Assembly (NCBI GenBank): GCA_038900335.1 | Contig: JBBMRB010000002.1 | Coordinates: 124,001-188,000, forward strand | DNA length: 64,000 nucleotides | Source: Rs1 sp038900335 | GTDB taxonomy: Bacteria > Pseudomonadota > Gammaproteobacteria > Pseudomonadales > Balneatricaceae | Direction of reading: 5' to 3' | Part shown: positions 33,901 through 42,621 of the stretch, piece after piece | Layout of the letters: every line of letters starts with the position of its first letter | How positions within the stretch are numbered: the stretch's first letter is position 1 | Notes under the pieces: generated by a model | Seen by the model: the letters and a program-made list of their open reading frames with translations, nothing else | Database searches by the model: none | Told to the model about the DNA's origin: nothing | Position numbers and translations under genes: made by a program

Positions 33901-34677
33901 ATGATTGATATAGGCGTCAACCTCACTAACAAACGCTTTGATAATGATTATCAAGAGATTATTAGCAATGCTGTGACGGCAGGTATCAAAGCGTTAATAA
34001 TAACCGGCACTAACCTTGAGCACACTAAAAAAGCAATAGGGCTATGTGAGCGCTTTAGCAATATGTACTGCACTGCTGGCATACACCCACATGATGCGAG
34101 CAGCCTTAATGCAGACTCTTTTGCAGCAATTACCAGCTTAGCTGCTCATGAAAAAGTAGTCGCTATCGGCGAAACAGGGCTAGATTTTAATCGTAACTTC
34201 TCCAGCCAAGACCAGCAAATCAGTGCTTTTGAAAAACAAATCGAACTGGCTATCACTACCCAAAAGCCACTATTTTTACATGAGAGAGATGCTTTTAAAG
34301 AACAATATTCAATACTTAAAAACAACCACAAAGACTTAAGCGGTGCAGTTGTTCACTGTTTCACTGGCGACACAAAAGCCCTAGAAAGTTATTTAGAACT
34401 CAATTTTCATATCGGTATTACAGGGTGGGTTTGCGATGAAAGGCGAGGCATAGAATTACAATCTCTAGTGAAAACCATACCTGATGATAAATTACTAATA
34501 GAAACCGACGCACCCTATTTAACACCGCGAACGCTCTCAGGTAAAGCTAAAAAAAGCAAAAATCAACCAGCGAACTTAATACATATCGCACAATTTATAG
34601 CACACTTACGCCAACAAAGTGTTAATCATATTACGAACACGACGACCGCAAACGCTAGACACCTATTCTGTATATAA
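33901..34677 (+). CDS. tatD: TatD family metal-dependent hydrolase/DNase
   Basis: A 258-residue TIM-barrel hydrolase beginning MIDIGVNLTNKRF, the N-terminus specific to TatD proper, whereas YcfH and YjjV have an HxH here. Metal and active-site features are GIHPHD (about 60), GETGLDFNR, HERDAF, VVHCFTGD and the IETDAPYL motif. TatD has 3'-5' exonuclease activity on DNA and is implicated in repair of oxidative damage. It is 97 bases after slt on the same strand, possibly cotranscribed. Confidence 0.9.
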   Translation: MIDIGVNLTNKRFDNDYQEIISNAVTAGIKALIITGTNLEHTKKAIGLCERFSNMYCTAGIHPHDASSLNADSFAAITSLAAHEKVVAIGETGLDFNRNFSSQDQQISAFEKQIELAITTQKPLFLHERDAFKEQYSILKNNHKDLSGAVVHCFTGDTKALESYLELNFHIGITGWVCDERRGIELQSLVKTIPDDKLLIETDAPYLTPRTLSGKAKKSKNQPANLIHIAQFIAHLRQQSVNHITNTTTANARHLFCI

Positions 34678-34695
34678 TATTACGTACTGAAATGA

Positions 34696-34932
34696 TTACT
34701 CTATAAACTTTTGTACTGATTCATTATCAAAAGGCCATTGCAACTCAGCTTTAGAATGCAAATCCATCAACACGGGAATGCGAATACCGTAGCGTGCTAA
34801 CAGCAGATCATTATTAGCTATATCTTCAACCTCAACTTGATGTTTAGTTACATCAAGTGTCTGCACCAAAACCTGCTCGGCTAGCTCGCATAAATGACAA
34901 TGCTCTGTACTGTATAAAACGAATGTTTTCAT
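34696..34932 (-). CDS. Glutaredoxin-like thiol protein (DUF836)
   Basis: A 78-residue thioredoxin-fold protein with CHLC (residues 12-15) at the end of the first strand, and a conserved IPVLM cis-proline turn. It is smaller than standard glutaredoxins and matches the DUF836/YruB-like group. A thiol-disulfide exchange role is inferred from fold and CxxC. Monocistronic, convergent with tatD. Confidence 0.82.
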   Translation of the reverse strand: MKTFVLYSTEHCHLCELAEQVLVQTLDVTKHQVEVEDIANNDLLLARYGIRIPVLMDLHSKAELQWPFDNESVQKFIE

Positions 34933-35331
34933 AGATAATTTCTTTCTTATTAGTCATAGGAGAATGCATATAATACCTTTATTTAGATCTAAAATGGTTG
35001 ATAATGCAATATTCAACAAAAATACCTAGATAATTTAAAAGAAAGCAGCAAAATCAACAAATAAAAACGAACACTGGACAAGAAACAGCATCATAAAGCT
35101 AATCAATTTTTTTACATTTAGCATTATATCGCTATTTTTTATGACTTTTAAAAATACTCAGCTAGAATCATTAAAAGAATTCAGCGCTGCATCAACTTCG
35201 GTTTTATTCACTGAGTCAGATGATTTTTTAGCAAATTTTTAAGAACTTGATCACAAAAAATTTATAATTAACGTATCATTTATTCAAAATATTGAAAAAT
35301 AATACCCCACCATAAACGCAAGGAAAGCTTA
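34933..35331. other. Intergenic region upstream of lapG
   Basis: About 400 AT-rich bases. A 33-codon ORF (35141-35242) exists; the frame is open further upstream to 35039 and encodes a membrane-like helix but has no start codon, so I do not call it a gene. No RNA gene recognised. The lapG promoter must lie here. Confidence 0.4.
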
Positions 35332-36030
35332 GTGCATAGCAACACACGAACCTTTAATGGCAGCAAGACGGCTAACGCTAGGCTAAATCTAGCTTTTCTT
35401 GCTGTCCTAACCATTAGTGTATTGTCTATCTCTGTGATGGTGAAAAGTGAGCCGGGAGTTAACTTGAGTGATGCCTTTATTAAACAGATGGGGCAAAAAT
35501 ACGGAAAAAGAGCTGAGCTTCGCTTAAAGCGCTGGCAGAAACTTATATCAGATTTAAAAAACGATTCAGAGCAAGACAAGCTAAGCAAGGTAAATGATTT
35601 TTTTAATAAAGTCAGATTTTTAGATGACATTCAACATTGGCAACAAAAAGACTACTGGGCAACGCCTGTAGAATTCTTGGTCACTAATGGCGGAGACTGC
35701 GAAGATTTTACCATTGCCAAATATTACACCTTAAAAGCACTAGGTGTAGATATAGCAAAAATGAGTATCGCTTATGTTAAAGCCCTTGATTATAATCAGG
35801 CACATATGGTGCTCACTTATTACTCAACGCCTAAAGCTGAACCAGTCATTTTAGATAACTTAATACCGCAAATAAAAAAAGCGTCTAAAAGAAAAGACTT
35901 GTTACACGTATACAGCTTCAATGGTGACAACCTCTGGATATCGAAAAAAGGCCGTCGCGCCAATCTCGTCGGCAGCTCAGACAAACTAGGCCCCTGGGTA
36001 AAATTACAAAACAAATTAAAAACTCAATGA
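35332..36030 (+). CDS. lapG: Periplasmic cysteine protease LapG (BTLCP)
   Basis: A GTG with AAGGAAAGC eight bases upstream gives 232 residues. After an N-terminal signal/anchor (about 18-38) the transglutaminase-like fold has the catalytic triad Cys123 (GGDCEDF), His158 (AHMVL) and Asp175 (LDNL). The acidic residues next to Cys123 correspond to the calcium site of LapG. The protease cuts the N-terminal retention module of large RTX adhesins, releasing biofilm cells, unless held by LapD. lapD follows 28 bases downstream; the adhesin substrate is not in the window. Confidence 0.93.
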   Translation: MHSNTRTFNGSKTANARLNLAFLAVLTISVLSISVMVKSEPGVNLSDAFIKQMGQKYGKRAELRLKRWQKLISDLKNDSEQDKLSKVNDFFNKVRFLDDIQHWQQKDYWATPVEFLVTNGGDCEDFTIAKYYTLKALGVDIAKMSIAYVKALDYNQAHMVLTYYSTPKAEPVILDNLIPQIKKASKRKDLLHVYSFNGDNLWISKKGRRANLVGSSDKLGPWVKLQNKLKTQ

Positions 36031-36058
36031 ATATTGTTTTAATCTTTAGGAGATCAAC

Positions 36059-38011
36059 ATGTCTTTGTTAAACCAAATAATAGCTGCAGTCTTTGCTGTG
36101 CTGATTGGTTTGGTGTCTGGCACAATCTACATTATGTCAGATAGCTCAAAATCTATGTTATTAAGCCAATTAGAATCACATAGTAACGATACAGCTACCC
36201 ACTTAGGCCTATACATGGCGCCATATATAGCAGAACAAGATACTGCTGGTATAGAAACCATTGTAAATGCGATCTTTGACAGCGGCTTTTACGAAAAAAT
36301 ACAAGTAACAAATATTGATGATGAAGATTTGTTTACCGCCTTGCGCTCACCTGAAATATCAGATGAAGTACCAAATTGGTTTGTAAAGCTAATTGCATTT
36401 GATACCCCAAACATACGAATTGAAGTGACCCACTCCTGGGCAAAAGTTGGTTTTATAGTAGTGAAAAGTAGAGCAGGCTACGCCTACGAAAAACTTTGGC
36501 AAGGCACACAAACCACTCTTATTTGGTTTATTACACTTTCTCTTATTTGTGTGGTTTTCTTAAGCACACTGATACGCGTCATTCTGCGCCCTCTTCAGGC
36601 TATTGAGAACCAAGCTAACGCCCTGAGTAACAGACAGTACATAAAAATCAGTAAACTACCTAAAACCAAAGAGTTACGTAGTGTTGTAATCACCATGAAC
36701 AGCATGATTGCACGCGTACAAACCATGTTCGATGAGCAAAGTAAAAATATAGAAGAACTTAGAAAAACGGCATATATTGACGATATAACAGGCCTTGCTA
36801 ATAGCAGGGCAATCAGTGCACAACTTAGCGACAAACTAGACTTCAGGGATGACGAAGGACCCTGTAGCTTAGTTTATCTGCGTGTTCACGACATTGAACA
36901 GCTACAGCAATCTATCGGCCAGCAACAAGCCGATAACTTCATTAGAGAGCTTGCTGACAAATTACAAAACATAGCCAATAAATATATTGGCAGTATTATA
37001 GGGCGCGCCTCTGACTCGGACTTAGTATTATTGATACCCTCGCCCAATGAAGGCATTATTAAACATGAAGTAAGTGAGTTAATAGAACAATACCAGAGCA
37101 CTTTAACGACTTATCATATTTTAGACGCACAAAGCTCAGTCTTAAATTTAGCTGTGGTTTTCTCTAAGGAGGACACAACGGCTGCGCAAATTATTGACAT
37201 AGCTACCAAAGCACTTAGCGAAGCTGCTGATACAGAACAAGTATGCGTCTATAAAACGCTATCACCAAACTCGCAAGAAACCGACTCCGACAGCTGGAGC
37301 GAGCACGTTATATCGACAATTACCGACAAAAAACTTTATCTGCAGTACCAGGCAATCATTAACATTAAAACCGAGAAAGTAGACCAAAAAGAGCTGCTTG
37401 TGAGAATACTTAGCCAATCAGGTGAACCGACTGCGGCTGTCAAATTTATTAGCATTGTGCAAGAACAAGGCTTAATCACTACCCTAGATAAAGCAGTGAT
37501 TGAACACGCCATTGCCTATCTAAACAACCACCGAGAAAGTGAGCCCATTGCCGTTAACGTTAGTTTTGAAACCTTACTAGCAGCTGATTTTGAGCGCTGG
37601 ATCAGCACCACGATAAAAGGTAAAGCACTTGACAACAAACTGAGCATAGAAGTAAACGAATCTTCTATTCTAAGTAACATTGACAAAACAGTGGCAGTAA
37701 AGCAGCGCCTACAACAGCATAATATTGGCTTTGGTGTTGATAACTTTGGCGCCCATCCAAAAGGGTTTAACTACCTTTACAAATTACATCCAAACTATAT
37801 TAAAATCGACGGATCTTTGTGTAAAGAAATTAACGACAACGCCGAAGACAGATTCTTCTTAGCAAGCTTGGTGACTGCAGCGAGTAGCTTAGGCATCCCT
37901 TGCTATGCTGAAAGAATTGAGGACAACAGCCAAATCGAACAACTAGGTAAACTTGGCATAATAGCAACGCAAGGCTTTATTCACGGCCAGCCTAAAAACC
38001 TAGAATCATAG
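36059..38011 (+). CDS. lapD: Cyclic-di-GMP receptor LapD
   Basis: 650 residues: membrane helix at 5-25, a LapD/MoxY periplasmic output domain (about 30-150), second helix (152-174), HAMP (about 174-230), degenerate GGDEF (RASDSD at 316-321 in place of GGDEF) and degenerate EAL (ELLVR at 445-449 in place of EALxR). Loss of both motifs is normal for LapD, which binds c-di-GMP in its EAL domain without making or cleaving it. Bound LapD sequesters LapG through the periplasmic domain, keeping the adhesin at the surface. TTAGGAG precedes the ATG. lapG-lapD is one operon. Confidence 0.94.
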   Translation: MSLLNQIIAAVFAVLIGLVSGTIYIMSDSSKSMLLSQLESHSNDTATHLGLYMAPYIAEQDTAGIETIVNAIFDSGFYEKIQVTNIDDEDLFTALRSPEISDEVPNWFVKLIAFDTPNIRIEVTHSWAKVGFIVVKSRAGYAYEKLWQGTQTTLIWFITLSLICVVFLSTLIRVILRPLQAIENQANALSNRQYIKISKLPKTKELRSVVITMNSMIARVQTMFDEQSKNIEELRKTAYIDDITGLANSRAISAQLSDKLDFRDDEGPCSLVYLRVHDIEQLQQSIGQQQADNFIRELADKLQNIANKYIGSIIGRASDSDLVLLIPSPNEGIIKHEVSELIEQYQSTLTTYHILDAQSSVLNLAVVFSKEDTTAAQIIDIATKALSEAADTEQVCVYKTLSPNSQETDSDSWSEHVISTITDKKLYLQYQAIINIKTEKVDQKELLVRILSQSGEPTAAVKFISIVQEQGLITTLDKAVIEHAIAYLNNHRESEPIAVNVSFETLLAADFERWISTTIKGKALDNKLSIEVNESSILSNIDKTVAVKQRLQQHNIGFGVDNFGAHPKGFNYLYKLHPNYIKIDGSLCKEINDNAEDRFFLASLVTAASSLGIPCYAERIEDNSQIEQLGKLGIIATQGFIHGQPKNLES

Positions 38012-38020
38012 ACCACAAAG

Positions 38021-38052
38021 CAGGCCTTGCAGTCATCATACTGACAGGCCTG
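38021..38052 (+). terminator. Hairpin after lapD
   Basis: CAGGCCT and AGGCCTG with an inner CAGT/ACTG stem form an interrupted 11-pair hairpin, ten bases after the lapD stop. The following sequence is only moderately T-rich (GTATTTATA). Confidence 0.55.
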
Positions 38053-38140
38053 GTATTTATACCCCCACATTCGACACCGCTAAAACACCCATACATAGCT
38101 TTTCTTTTTACCAATAGCTAACTATTGATAATAAAAAGAC

Positions 38141-38168
38141 AAAAAAAAGCAGCACATAAAGCGCTGCT
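38141..38168 (-). terminator. Rho-independent terminator of proQ
   Basis: On the minus strand AGCAGCGC pairs with GTGCTGCT (one G-U) around TTTAT, followed by eight T. It lies 17 bases past the proQ stop. Confidence 0.93.
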
Positions 38169-38185
38169 CTTAATACCACAAGAAT

Positions 38186-38656
38186 TTAGCCTTTTTTAGC
38201 TAATAGCATTTCTAACTTACTGCTAATACGCTGCTGGCTCTCTTTTTCCTTCTTGTCTTCTTCAACAAGGCGTTGATTATCTCTACGTCTTTGATGGAAT
38301 TCTTTCAATTGTGTTTTCGCATACTCAGCTTCGCTTTCTGATACTTTACCAGCGCTAACGCCTGCTAAATCAATACGGTCAACATCTAATTTCATAGCTC
38401 TAAAGTAATTAGGTGCACGAACATAAGAAGCTAAAGCTCTTTTGATTTTATTCTTAGCCAATTTTTCATCAGCGATCAAATCATCCTGTATACCTATTTT
38501 AAGAGGACGAATATTCGTACGACTAAATGACTGAGGATACAATTCTATTAAAAGAGACAGAGCAGCTTGGTTACTTGCTCTATTTTTAGCTTTGTTTTTG
38601 CTTTGAGTTGAGCTTTTCGGCTCTGAACTTTCATTTTTAATTACTTCTTGTGTCAC
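38186..38656 (-). CDS. proQ: ProQ/FinO-family RNA chaperone
   Basis: A 156-residue protein: a low-complexity basic N-terminus (1-28), the FinO/ProQ domain at about 28-110 (LIELYPQSFSRTNIRPLKIGI, KRALASYVRAPNYFRAM, RIDLAG) and a charged helical tail. The C-terminal Tudor-like domain of enterobacterial ProQ is absent, so it is the minimal FinO-domain form. It binds structured sRNAs and mRNA 3' ends. Monocistronic with its own terminator. Confidence 0.9.
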   Translation of the reverse strand: MTQEVIKNESSEPKSSTQSKNKAKNRASNQAALSLLIELYPQSFSRTNIRPLKIGIQDDLIADEKLAKNKIKRALASYVRAPNYFRAMKLDVDRIDLAGVSAGKVSESEAEYAKTQLKEFHQRRRDNQRLVEEDKKEKESQQRISSKLEMLLAKKG

Positions 38657-38810
38657 AATATAACTCTCAAGTATTGCTTAATTTTATATAGCTAATAATT
38701 CAATCATCAAGCATAACTAGATGCTGAAACAACATCTGCATACTAACATAGAATATTTGCCACTATAATAACTACTATGAATTTATAATGGTAAAAATGG
38801 AATAAGCAAA

Positions 38811-39056
38811 CTATTCATTACTACCTTTACGAATAAAGTACCGATATACCTGCTCGCTTTCATCTTGGCTGATCAACTCATGTCCTAAAAACAGACAAAA
38901 CTTAGGAATATCACGAACTGTGGACGGATCAGAGGCCTTAACCAATAATAAATCACCAACAGCCATATCCTGAACTTTATTATGCAATAACATAACAGGC
39001 TCAGGACAATACAAACCTTGAGTATCTAATACAGCATCGATATCTGATTCCAGCAT
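38811..39056 (-). CDS. tusA: Sulfur carrier protein TusA
   Basis: 81 residues, the length of E. coli TusA, with DTQGLYCPEPVMLLH carrying the sulfur-accepting cysteine of the CPxP motif at residue 18, and ASDPSTVRDIPKFC in the second half. TusA takes persulfide sulfur from IscS and passes it to the TusBCD relay for tRNA 2-thiouridine synthesis. Monocistronic. Confidence 0.93.
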   Translation of the reverse strand: MLESDIDAVLDTQGLYCPEPVMLLHNKVQDMAVGDLLLVKASDPSTVRDIPKFCLFLGHELISQDESEQVYRYFIRKGSNE

Positions 39057-39367
39057 AATAAAACCTATTTCTTAACCTAGCTATACGGCGCCAGTATTGT
39101 CGCAAATTTAACCGACAAGAGAAAGTCTACAGCTACAAAACTTAACTAAATCAGCAAACTATTTTCCAATTAAATCGTAAACATTAGATAAATACCTATT
39201 TTTAACGCGAAACTGCGCTTATAAATTGATCAGCTTTAGATTTTAACCGCCCACCAACTGTATTTAAAAACTCTTTATTAGTCATTCATAAGACATTGCA
39301 AATCAGCAATGTAGATCAGCAATGATTATAAAAGTTAGTATGCTTTTTATATACACATCCCAAAAAG
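39057..39367. other. Intergenic region upstream of tusA
   Basis: 311 AT-rich bases between tusA and the end of the next minus-strand gene. I see nothing but probable tusA promoter sequence; no gene, RNA or terminator of usual form. Confidence 0.4.
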
Positions 39368-39988
39368 CTACAGTAACACTTGCTCTATTTTCTTAATTAC
39401 ATCACTCATGTGCTGCTCTTTACTAAAGCCAGAACGTACTCTAGGCACCAAGTCATGATCACCATCAGCTAGCCAGTGTAGCTGTATATTTTTATTCAAC
39501 TGATAAGCTGTCACCTCTTCTTTATTACCAAGCTTGTCTCGCTCACCTTGAAATATATGCATATCTGCTGTTACCTCAAACAAATGCGCAGTGCGCAACA
39601 CGGTATTATCCTTCGCCGGATGAAAAGGATAACCAAACACAAACAGGCCATCAAAACCCGCTTCTATATAGAGATGGGAGGCGACTCTGCCACCGAGAGA
39701 TTTACCTGCTAAATACAAAGGCTGAGAGGGTTTTAATACAGTTGCTCTTACCTGTGCGATAACATCGTGAAAGGCATTGATTAGAACAGGCAATTGATTA
39801 GGAAAACCTTTTTTACCAGTCACTCTTCTAGACGCCATATAGGGAAACTCAAAACGAACAACCTTCAAACCAATAGCCACTAACTTTTCAGTGATATCTT
39901 GCATGTACTGATGATCCATCGCTATCGACGAGCCATGGGCAAAAACTATCACTCCCCGACACCCTTCTCCATCGATTATAAACTCCAT
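39368..39988 (-). CDS. Small alpha/beta hydrolase (COG3571 type)
   Basis: 206 residues with an alpha/beta hydrolase core: FAHGSS oxyanion region near 16, RFEFPYM strand, nucleophile Ser in AGKSLGGRVAS (about 113), and a C-terminal DGDHDLVPR acid-histidine turn. This is the dienelactone-hydrolase-like 'predicted hydrolase' group found widely in proteobacteria; the substrate is unknown. No signal peptide. Stands alone. Confidence 0.78.
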   Translation of the reverse strand: MEFIIDGEGCRGVIVFAHGSSIAMDHQYMQDITEKLVAIGLKVVRFEFPYMASRRVTGKKGFPNQLPVLINAFHDVIAQVRATVLKPSQPLYLAGKSLGGRVASHLYIEAGFDGLFVFGYPFHPAKDNTVLRTAHLFEVTADMHIFQGERDKLGNKEEVTAYQLNKNIQLHWLADGDHDLVPRVRSGFSKEQHMSDVIKKIEQVLL

Positions 39989-40364
39989 TAATTACCACCT
40001 AAATTGCTATAAAAGGATATTAAGCCCTATTTTTGTATTAGCTGTCGAGCGTATGATTACAAAATTATTTAGTATCAACACATAGAGAAGATGCTTATCC
40101 ACTTTTTATATAAGAAACTCATGAAAACTAAGTTTTTTCTTTCTTTTTCAACCATTAATACTAACAAACAAATTACCGTTAAAAACACAAGCTTTATCGC
40201 AAAAACAGTAAATTCATTTTGCAGTTACTGATTCATGACACTTTTTTTTTAAAAATAGTCATATTTGTTGATTAGTTGTCACAATGTCATTGAAAAAATA
40301 GGGCTATTCCAAGATAATTAGCTTAATAATAATTTTTTATAACGATTATTGATGAGATCATTAA
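39989..40364. other. Promoter region of ccoN
   Basis: About 376 AT-rich bases between divergent genes. A 36-codon ORF at 40121-40231 is not convincing. I looked for an FNR/Anr box (TTGAT-N4-ATCAA); TTGATTAGTTGTCA near 40269 has only the left half. The ccoN start has GATGAG upstream. Confidence 0.4.
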
Positions 40365-41792
40365 ATGAGCACTAATACCGCACACCCTAGTTACAATTAT
40401 CAAATCGTGCGTCAATTTTCAATTATGACTGTCATATGGGGAATCGTCGGCATGTCCGCCGGTGTTTTCATTGCAGCACAATTGGTTTGGCCACAATTAA
40501 ATTTCGACACAGCATGGTTAAGTTTTGGTCGCTTACGACCCCTACATACCAATGCCGTAATATTCGCGTTTGGTGGTAGTGCTTTATTTGCTACCTCTTA
40601 TTACGTGGTACAAAGAACATGCCAGACAACGCTGTTTGGTGGCTGGTTAGTCCCCTTTACTTTTTGGGGTTGGCAATTAGTTATTGTATTAGCTGCTATT
40701 ACTCTACCAATGGGCCTAACATCTACTAAAGAATATGCCGAACTAGAATGGCCAATAGATATATTATTAGCCTTAGTCTGGATAGCGTATCTGATTGTCT
40801 TTGTCGGTACAGTTCATCAGCGCAAGGTATCTCATATCTATGTTGGTAACTGGTTCTTTATGGCGTTTATTATTGTTGTTGCTGTGTTACATATTGTTAA
40901 CAGTGCGGCGGTTCCAATTTCATTTTGGAAATCATACTCAGTATACCCTGGTGCAATTGATGCCATGGTGCAATGGTGGTATGGACACAACGCAGTAGGA
41001 TTCTTCCTAACAGCTGGTTTCTTAGGCATGATGTACTATTTTGTACCTAAGCAATCTGGACGCCCAATCTACTCGTACCGTTTATCAATTGTGCATTTTT
41101 GGGCATTGATAGCGACTTATATATGGGCAGGTGGTCACCACCTACATTATACAGCGCTACCAGATTGGACTCAGTCTGTAGCGATGGTTATGTCTATTAT
41201 CTTATTAGCACCTTCTTGGGGCGGTATGATTAACGGCATGATGACACTATCTGGTGCGTGGCACAAACTGCGTACAGACCCTATTTTGCGCTTCCTAGTT
41301 GTCTCTTTATCATTTTATGGTATGTCGACATTTGAAGGCCCTATGATGGCGATTAAAACCGTCAATGCACTATCCCACTTTACGGATTGGACTATCGGTC
41401 ACGTACATGCTGGTGCTCTAGGCTGGGTTGCAATGATTTCTATCGGTTCTACCTACCATATGATTCCGAAAGTTTTTGGCAAACCTGCAATGTACAGCAC
41501 TAAGTTAATCAATGTACATTTCTGGCTAGCGACAGCAGGTACTGTATTCTACATCTGCGCGATGTGGGTTAACGGTATTTTACAAGGCTTAATGTGGAGA
41601 GCAGTTAACTCTGACGGCACATTAGCTTACAGCTTTGTAGACGCGTTAGAAGCAAGCCACCCAGGTTACTTTGTTCGCTGGTTAGGCGGTACTCTTTGGG
41701 TCGCGGGCATGCTGGTAATGGCTTTCAATGTTTGGGCAACTGTTCGCAGCAAAGAAAACACTGCTAAACAACCTGAATTACAAACAGCTTAA
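40365..41792 (+). CDS. ccoN: cbb3-type cytochrome c oxidase subunit I CcoN
   Basis: 475 residues with 12 membrane helices. Haem and CuB ligands are seen in RPLHTNAVIF, WYGHNAVGFFL, GGHHLHYTALPDW and HFTDWTIGHVHAGALGW. It is the catalytic subunit that reduces oxygen at haem b3-CuB; cbb3 oxidases have high oxygen affinity and work in microaerobic conditions. It is the first gene of ccoNOQP; the stop codon overlaps the ribosome-binding site of ccoO. Confidence 0.97.
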   Translation: MSTNTAHPSYNYQIVRQFSIMTVIWGIVGMSAGVFIAAQLVWPQLNFDTAWLSFGRLRPLHTNAVIFAFGGSALFATSYYVVQRTCQTTLFGGWLVPFTFWGWQLVIVLAAITLPMGLTSTKEYAELEWPIDILLALVWIAYLIVFVGTVHQRKVSHIYVGNWFFMAFIIVVAVLHIVNSAAVPISFWKSYSVYPGAIDAMVQWWYGHNAVGFFLTAGFLGMMYYFVPKQSGRPIYSYRLSIVHFWALIATYIWAGGHHLHYTALPDWTQSVAMVMSIILLAPSWGGMINGMMTLSGAWHKLRTDPILRFLVVSLSFYGMSTFEGPMMAIKTVNALSHFTDWTIGHVHAGALGWVAMISIGSTYHMIPKVFGKPAMYSTKLINVHFWLATAGTVFYICAMWVNGILQGLMWRAVNSDGTLAYSFVDALEASHPGYFVRWLGGTLWVAGMLVMAFNVWATVRSKENTAKQPELQTA

Positions 41793-41805
41793 GGAACCGA
41801 CAACA

Positions 41806-42426
41806 ATGATTAAGCACGAAAAGATTGAAAAACACGTTGGTTTAATGGCGCTACTGATTATTTTGGTAATCAGTGGTGGCGGCTTGGCAGAAATAGTCCC
41901 ATTATTCTTTCAAGTATCAACAACTAAGCCGATTGAAGGCCTTAAGCCTTACACTCCTCTTGAAATGGAAGGTCGTGATATATACATTCGCGAGGGCTGC
42001 CATGTATGCCACTCACAAATGATTCGCCCATTTAGAGCTGAAACAGAGCGCTATGGTCATTTCTCTACAGCGAATGAGTTTGTATGGGAACACCCATTCC
42101 TTTGGGGCTCTAAGCGTACTGGTCCTGATTTGGCACGTGTCGGCGGTCGCTATTCAGATGATTGGCACAGAGCTCATTTATACAACCCACGCGATGTTGT
42201 TCCCGAGTCTAAAATGCCAAGCTACCCTTGGTTATTTAAAGACAAAGTTTCAGGTAAAGATACCAAGGCGAAATTGGAGCTATTTACTAAGTTTGGTGTA
42301 CCTTACACTCAAGAAATGATTGATGGTGCGCAAGACGAGGTTTCAGGTAAGTATGAGATTGAAGCATTAATCGCCTACTTGCAGTCGCTAGGTAAAAAGC
42401 ATTCAGTTTATAACAACAAACGGTAA
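41806..42426 (+). CDS. ccoO: cbb3-type cytochrome c oxidase subunit II CcoO
   Basis: The ATG at 41806 follows AAGGA and gives 206 residues; the longer frame reads back into ccoN. A single N-terminal membrane anchor (about 13-36) precedes a periplasmic mono-haem c domain with the haem site CHVCH in REGCHVCHSQMIRP and the axial Met in SKMPSYPW. It passes electrons to CcoN. Confidence 0.97.
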   Translation: MIKHEKIEKHVGLMALLIILVISGGGLAEIVPLFFQVSTTKPIEGLKPYTPLEMEGRDIYIREGCHVCHSQMIRPFRAETERYGHFSTANEFVWEHPFLWGSKRTGPDLARVGGRYSDDWHRAHLYNPRDVVPESKMPSYPWLFKDKVSGKDTKAKLELFTKFGVPYTQEMIDGAQDEVSGKYEIEALIAYLQSLGKKHSVYNNKR

Positions 42427-42432
42427 TTTATT

Positions 42433-42621
42433 GTGAGTTACGAAGTTTACGGCCCTTATATCCCGGTTATTATGCTAGCAACGTTTATAGGTCTTTTTAT
42501 CTGGGTATTACTACCTAGTAATAAAAAGGATTTTGACAGGGCTGCTAATTTACCGTTTGAAGAAGACACTACGCCATCTGAACGTCAAGCCGTAGACAAT
42601 GACAGGAGAGAAACACCATGA
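42433..42621 (+). CDS. ccoQ: cbb3 oxidase small subunit CcoQ
   Basis: 62 residues with a GTG start: one membrane helix (about 10-28, IPVIMLATFIGLFIWVLLP) and a short polar tail, typical of CcoQ. It stabilises the complex in some species. It starts seven bases after ccoO and overlaps ccoP by four bases. Confidence 0.9.
   Translation: MSYEVYGPYIPVIMLATFIGLFIWVLLPSNKKDFDRAANLPFEEDTTPSERQAVDNDRRETP

Noticed and set aside
40121..40231. 36-codon ORF upstream of ccoN
   Set aside because: No ribosome-binding site or recognisable features; expected by chance in AT-rich sequence.
40266..40282. Possible FNR/Anr site ahead of ccoN
   Set aside because: TTGATTAGTTGTCA has a left half-site only; the right half does not match ATCAA.
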